Shown: positions 5,401-8,378 of the stretch, one piece after another
How the letters are laid out: each line of letters opens with the position of its first letter
How positions within the stretch are numbered: the first letter of the stretch is position 1
NCBI GenBank assembly: GCA_030605915.1
Contig: JAUWHM010000153.1
Location: forward strand, 1-8,378
Length of the DNA stretch: 8,378 bases
Source of the DNA: Nitrospirota bacterium
GTDB lineage: Bacteria > NPL-UPA2 > JAGMAN01
Direction of reading: 5' to 3'
Notes under the pieces: model-generated
Databases searched by the model: none
What the model saw: the letters and a program-made list of their open reading frames with translations, nothing else
What the model was told of the DNA's origin: nothing
Translations under genes and position numbers: made by a program

Positions 5401-8378
5401 ATAACCGATCGCCCGGAATAATCTACCCTCTTGCCCAATAGATTCTGGCGAAAACGACCCTGTTTCCCTTTGAGCATATCGCTTAAGGATCTCAGTGACC
5501 GATTTCCGGCTCCAATTACCGGCCGACCATGACGACCATTATCCAGGACAGCATCCACTGCTTCCTGGAGCATCCTCTTCTCATTCCGAATGATAATCTC
5601 GGGAGTGACTGGATCCTGTAACAGCTTCTTCAATCGGTTATTCCTGTTCAGGACTCGACGGTAGAGGTCGTTAAGATCAGAGGTAGCAAATCTTCCTCCA
5701 TCCAGCGGAACCAGCGGTCTTAAATCTGGAGGTATAACTGGAAGGACATCCATGATCATCCACTCTGGCTTATTGCCCGATTGGCGGAAGGATTCCACGA
5801 CCCTCAGTCTCTTGGTGATCCTGAGCTTTGCTTGCTGGGAGGAAGTCTCCTTAAATTCCTTCCTCAACGCTTCGGCCAGTTTGTTCAAGTCCAGCTCCTT
5901 GATCAGGTCACGGATGGCCTCCGCTCCCATCTTAGCGGTGAAAGCATCACCAGACTTTGCCCGATGCTTCCTGTACTCCTCCTCCCTTAGTAGGTCCATC
6001 TTCCTCAATCCAGTATCTGCAGGGTCGATGACCACATACTCCTCGTAGTAAAGGACCTTTTCCAGGCTGCGCAGGCTCATCCCTAAAAGCGTTCCCATGC
6101 GACTGGGGGGGACTTTGAAGAACCAGATATGGGAGACGGGGCAGGCTAACTTAATATGGCCCATCCTTTCTCTCCGGACCCGTGACTGGGTCACTTCCAC
6201 TCCACACCGGTCGCAGACCACTCCCTTATATTTGATTCTTCGGTACTTGCCACAATTACATTCCCAGTCCTTGGTGGGACCAAAAATCTTCTCACAGAAG
6301 AGCCCATCCTTCTCCGGCTTGAAGGTCCGATAGTTAATCGTCTCTGCCTTCTTCACTTCGCCCCGGGACCAGGACTTAATGACTTCTGGTGAGGCGATAC
6401 CAATGGAGACGATATCGAAGGGATGCACACCGTTTTCCTTGCCCTTTTTCTTCCCCACCTTCACATCTAATACCAAACTCTGGAGTTCCTTAATGAGAAC
6501 GTTGAATGATTCTGGCGTTCCCGGCTGAAAGGCATTCTCTCCCTTGACAATGGCTTCATATATCTTCGTTCGACCAGTTACATCATCACTCTTTACCGTA
6601 AGAAGCTCCTGCAGGGTATAAGCCGCTCCGTAGGCTTCTAAGGCCCAGACCTCCATTTCCCCAAATCGCTGACCTCCAAACTGAGCTCTCCCCCCCAACG
6701 GCTGCTGGGTGACCAGGGAGTAGGGACCAATGGAACGGGCGTGGATCTTGTCATCGACTAAGTGAACCAATTTCATCATGTAGATGTAGCCAACCGTAAC
6801 CTCCCGTTGGAAAAGTTCGCCGCTGCGTCCATCGTAAAGCATCGTGGTGCCGCTCTCGGGAAGTCCGCTCTTGCGGAGCATCTCCTTGATCTCTACTTCG
6901 TTGGCTCCGTTGAAGACCGGACTGGCCACATAAATGCCCAGGGCACGGGCGGCCCAACCCAGGTGAGTCTCCAGGACCTGACCCAGGTTCATCCGGGAAG
7001 GAACTCCTAATGGGTTAAGAACTATTTCCACCGGCGTTCCATCAGGAAGGAAGGGCATATCTTCCTCTGGAAGTATCTTAGCAATCACTCCTTTATTTCC
7101 ATGCCGACCAGCTATTTTATCTCCCACCGAAAGCTTCCGTTTGCTGGCAATATAGACCTTGACTAACTTATTCACTCCGGAAGGAAGTTCCGCTATCTCC
7201 CCCGATTTCCTTGGACCCTTTCCCTCCCGGCGGAAGAAGACCTTAACATCAATGACGATTCCCTCCACACCAGGGGGCACTCTCAAGGAAGCATCCCGAA
7301 CATCGCCGGCTTTCTCTCCAAAGATGGCTCTGAGCAGTTTCTCCTCCGGGCTTAATTCAGTCTCGCCCTTGGGGGTTATCTTACCAGCCAATATATCTTC
7401 TGGTCGGACCTCCGCTCCTATACGGATAATTCCATTCTCATCCAAATCCTTGAGGGCTTCTTCCCCAACATTAGGTATATCCCGGGTTATCTCCTCCGGA
7501 CCAAGCTTGGTGTCTCGCGCCTCCAGTTCGAACTCTTCAATATGAATAGAGGTGTAGACATCCTCCTTGACCATCTTCTCGCTAACCAGAATGGCATCCT
7601 CAAAGTTATAACCCCGCCAGGGCATAAAGGCCACTAAGACATTACGCCCCAGGGCCAGTTCCCCTAAATAGGTCCCCGGCCCATCGGCAATCACTTGCCC
7701 TTTAGAAACTCGCTCTCCCGGTTGAACCACCGGTCTCTGATTCAGGCAAGTATCCTGGTTCGATCTGAGGAATTTCTTAAGATTGTAGTAATGAGCTTCG
7801 CTCCCACGCCGAATGGTTACCGAATCGGCAGAAACCTTCTCCACTTTTCCATCCTGGGAGGACAACGCCACCACCCCAGAATCCACAGCGGCCGGCCGCT
7901 CCATGCCGGTTCCAACCAAGGGGGCATCTGCCCAGAGCAGGGGCACCGCCTGGCGCTGCATATTTGAGCCCATGAGCGCTCGATTGGCATCATCGTGCTC
8001 TAAAAATGGAATGAGAGCAGTGGACACACTGACTAACTGTTCCGGGGAGACATCCATATACTCAATCTCCTGAGGAGGCTTTTTCGGGAAATCGTTCCGG
8101 AAACGAGCAAAGATTCTATCATCTTTAAAGTGACCCTCAGCATCTAACTTAGCGTTAGCCTGAGCAATAACATATTCATCCTCCACATGGGCTGAAAGAT
8201 ATTCGATCTGCCTGGTCACCCTCCCCCTCTTTACCTTCCGATATGGACTTTCCAAGAAGCCTAAGTCGTTTATTCGAGCATAAGTGCTCATAGAGACAAT
8301 AAGACCAATATTTGGGCCATCTGGGGGCTCTATCGGGCAGATCCGACCGTAGTGGGAGAAGTGAACATCTCGCACCTC
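2409..8378 (-). CDS. rpoBC: Fused RNA polymerase beta-beta' subunit (RpoB-RpoC; N-terminus outside window)
   Basis: This single open frame encodes the C-terminal part of beta (about 650 residues) followed without a stop by a complete beta' (1,339 residues). Together they form the catalytic core of RNA polymerase, making RNA from NTPs with alpha, omega and sigma. The frame is open at the right edge, where it begins EVRDVHFSHYGR (E. coli beta about 546), so roughly the first 500-550 residues of beta are missing. Counting from the Val codon at 8375, the beta part shows the second rifampicin region (PIEPPDGPNIGLI, 14-26), FLEHDDANRALMG (124-136), the active-site lysines in GDKIAGRHGNKG (418-429), and the C-terminal clamp (GGQRFGEMEVWALEAYGAAYTLQE, 567-590). 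Beta ends at LQSLVLDVKV, then the linker, then beta' starts. In a normal operon these are two genes. The conserved sequence on both sides argues for a real fusion, but a frame error at the purine-rich junction (bases 6440-6458) cannot be excluded from one sequence. Beta lacks the large E. coli insertion between the flap and GDK. Confidence 0.95.
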   Translation of the reverse strand, partial: EVRDVHFSHYGRICPIEPPDGPNIGLIVSMSTYARINDLGFLESPYRKVKRGRVTRQIEYLSAHVEDEYVIAQANAKLDAEGHFKDDRIFARFRNDFPKKPPQEIEYMDVSPEQLVSVSTALIPFLEHDDANRALMGSNMQRQAVPLLWADAPLVGTGMERPAAVDSGVVALSSQDGKVEKVSADSVTIRRGSEAHYYNLKKFLRSNQDTCLNQRPVVQPGERVSKGQVIADGPGTYLGELALGRNVLVAFMPWRGYNFEDAILVSEKMVKEDVYTSIHIEEFELEARDTKLGPEEITRDIPNVGEEALKDLDENGIIRIGAEVRPEDILAGKITPKGETELSPEEKLLRAIFGEKAGDVRDASLRVPPGVEGIVIDVKVFFRREGKGPRKSGEIAELPSGVNKLVKVYIASKRKLSVGDKIAGRHGNKGVIAKILPEEDMPFLPDGTPVEIVLNPLGVPSRMNLGQVLETHLGWAARALGIYVASPVFNGANEVEIKEMLRKSGLPESGTTMLYDGRSGELFQREVTVGYIYMMKLVHLVDDKIHARSIGPYSLVTQQPLGGRAQFGGQRFGEMEVWALEAYGAAYTLQELLTVKSDDVTGRTKIYEAIVKGENAFQPGTPESFNVLIKELQSLVLDVKVGKKKGKENGVHPFDIVSIGIASPEVIKSWSRGEVKKAETINYRTFKPEKDGLFCEKIFGPTKDWECNCGKYRRIKYKGVVCDRCGVEVTQSRVRRERMGHIKLACPVSHIWFFKVPPSRMGTLLGMSLRSLEKVLYYEEYVVIDPADTGLRKMDLLREEEYRKHRAKSGDAFTAKMGAEAIRDLIKELDLNKLAEALRKEFKETSSQQAKLRITKRLRVVESFRQSGNKPEWMIMDVLPVIPPDLRPLVPLDGGRFATSDLNDLYRRVLNRNNRLKKLLQDPVTPEIIIRNEKRMLQEAVDAVLDNGRHGRPVIGAGNRSLRSLSDMLKGKQGRFRQNLLGKRVDYSGRSVIVIDPELKLHQCGLPKKMTLELFEPFIIRKLKERGYVHTIKSAKRMVERIKPEVWDILEEVIKDHPVLLNRAPTLHRLGIQAFQPVLVEGKAIHISPLICTAFNADFDGDQMAVHVPLSIEAQMESRLLMLSPHNILSPAHGGPIAVPTQDIVLGCHYLTKEKPGDRGEGKVFADPGEVPLAREAGEVGIQARIRVRLDGQLLNTTVGRVLFNEILPPALPFVNKEIDKETLSFLIGLCYRKRGYEETAKLLDDIKEIGFKVATSAGISIAIDDIRIPPEKEEILKEARGEVDSIEEQYRKGVITDGERYNKVIDTWTHATDKISDMVLGKLKRKEDPAQFNPIFMMADSGARGSRLQIRQLAGMRGLMAKPSGEIIESPITANFREGLTVLEYFLSTHGGRKGLADTALKTADSGYLTRRLVDVAQDLIVTKEDCKTLNGIVVEGIYEGGEEIVPLRERIFGRVALDDILIPQLGEPIVRAGEEISEEAAEIVEEAGIERVRIRSVLTCEARRGVCALCYGRNLATGGKVELGEAIGIIAAQSIGEPGTQLTMRTFHIGGTASRTVEQSKIVAKNDGILHYHNLQTVRNKEGQVVVLNRNGALAICDEEGKELERYSVLSGAVVRRERLGRVAKGELFVQWDPYTRPIMTEVGGKVRFEDIIEGLTMREELDQTTNLTMRVIIEHKEELHPQIVIQNKRGEILGYYSISSRAHIVVKDGQTVSPGDLLAKTPREITGTVDITGGLPRVVELFEARRPKSPAIITEIDGVVEFAGSIRGKRRIVVKNDETGMVKEYLIPPGKHLNVYKGDSVVAGQQLIDGPVVLQDILRVRGMKNLQGYLLNEVQEVYRLQGVTINDKHIEVIMRQMLRKVEIEEAGGTSFLMGEQVDKFRYQEENEKVIANKGGKPARAVPVLLGITKASLTTDSFISAASFQETTRILTEAASSGKTDELRGLKENVIMGHLIPAGTGMGKRREIEGLKNADNKSVNQEGKKES
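2464..2468 (-). promoter_or_regulatory. rpsL ribosome binding site inside rpoC
   Basis: GAGGG on the minus strand lies 8 bases before the rpsL ATG (2455-2453), within the codons for the beta' tail. It fixes the rpsL start and shows that rpsL initiation happens within the upstream gene. Confidence 0.75.
3183..3716 (-). other. Trigger-loop insertion in beta' (SI3 / beta'i6 type)
   Basis: Between the trigger-loop segment FHIGG (beta' residues 899-903) and the next conserved block DITGGLPRVVELFEARRP (1083-1100) there are about 178 extra residues. They align in outline with the E. coli insertion, for example IVAKNDG, WDPYTRP, TEVGGKVRFEDIIEG and GDLLAKTPRE against the E. coli SI3 hammerhead domains. 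Firmicutes and Actinobacteria lack this insertion, so it points to a Gram-negative-type lineage. Boundaries are approximate. Confidence 0.8.
6426..6440 (-). promoter_or_regulatory. Internal Shine-Dalgarno and in-frame GTG at the beta/beta' junction
   Basis: On the minus strand AAGGA (6440-6436) is followed by 7 bases and then GTG (6428-6426), in frame with both beta and beta'. The GTG begins VHPFDIVSIGIASPE, which is where and how a free RpoC would start. It is either a relic of the original rpoC start or an active internal start that adds free beta' to the fused product. Sequence alone cannot tell which. Confidence 0.55.
6429..6455 (-). other. Nine-residue linker joining beta to beta'
   Basis: GKKKGKENG lies between the last conserved beta segment (LQSLVLDVKV) and the beta' start. 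Free beta proteins such as that of Bacillus usually end in an acidic tail; here the tail is replaced by a short basic, flexible stretch. Known structures place the beta C-terminus near the beta' N-terminus, so a linker this short should be tolerated. The coding bases are rich in G and A runs, the kind of place where a sequencing indel could also arise. Confidence 0.85.

Larger units (their letters stand above)
2409..6428 (-). other. rpoC: Beta' (RpoC) module of the fusion; possible separate product
   Basis: Counted from the GTG at 6428-6426, this module is 1,339 residues, against 1,407 in E. coli. In order it has the N-terminal IASPEVIKSWS; the zinc ribbon Cys57, Cys59, Cys72, Cys75; lid, rudder and clamp helices (about 220-345); the catalytic NADFDGD (446-452, bases 5093-5073) with the three Mg-binding Asp; the bridge helix (GLADTALKTADSGYLTRRL, about 746-764); the second zinc site Cys778, Cys852, Cys859, Cys862; the trigger loop (SIGEPGTQLTMRTFHIGG, 886-903), interrupted by a large insertion; and the C-terminal omega-binding region ending near IPAGTG (1308-1313). 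All key residues are present, so the enzyme should be active. It is not preceded by a stop codon; it may be made only as part of the fusion, or also from the internal GTG. Confidence 0.9.

Noticed and set aside
7159..7545. Plus-strand open frame of 128 codons inside rpoB
   Set aside because: Antisense to the conserved beta active-site region; low-complexity Ser/Pro-rich product and no supporting context.
8373..8375. GTG near the right edge as the true start of the polymerase gene
   Set aside because: The frame continues open to the window edge and the first residues match the middle of beta (E. coli about 546), so the gene is cut by the window and does not start here.

Overview
The window is a tightly packed stretch of the bacterial RNA polymerase / str operon, with every gene on the minus strand. 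In transcription order, from the right edge leftwards, it holds: an RNA polymerase gene in which beta (rpoB) and beta' (rpoC) are joined in one open frame (8378 to 2409, 5' end outside the window); rpsL, ribosomal protein S12 (2455-2084); rpsG, ribosomal protein S7 (2071-1601); and fusA, elongation factor G (1593 to the left edge, 3' end outside). No gap between genes exceeds 12 bases. I see no RNA gene, mobile element, CRISPR array, promoter or terminator, and no plus-strand gene.

The main point of interest is the rpoB-rpoC fusion. In most bacteria these are two adjacent genes, each with its own stop and start. Here the normal end of beta runs through a nine-residue basic linker straight into the normal start of beta', with no stop codon in between. 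Natural fusions are known from Helicobacter and relatives and from Wolbachia and relatives; the gene order and sequence here do not suggest either group. A good Shine-Dalgarno sequence followed by an in-frame GTG sits exactly where a free beta' would start. It is either a relic of the ancestral rpoC start or a working internal start.

The organism looks like an uncultured or poorly sampled bacterium of Gram-negative type. Beta' carries a large insertion in the trigger loop (SI3/beta'i6 type), as in Proteobacteria, Bacteroidetes and similar groups, while beta lacks the large insertion present in E. coli beta between the flap and the catalytic lysines. Base composition is moderate, AGA/AGG arginine codons and GTG starts are used, and rpsL follows rpoC directly without the L7Ae-like gene common in Firmicutes. 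I cannot name the phylum from the sequence alone.

The genes work together in gene expression: the polymerase core makes RNA, S12 and S7 are parts of the decoding centre and head of the 30S subunit, and EF-G drives translocation. Translation looks coupled along the message: the rpsL start lies inside the end of rpoC, and the rpsG and fusA Shine-Dalgarno sequences overlap the stop codons of the preceding genes. Three of the four products carry residues at positions where substitutions give resistance to streptomycin, rifampicin or fusidic acid in other bacteria. These may be lineage variants rather than selected resistance.
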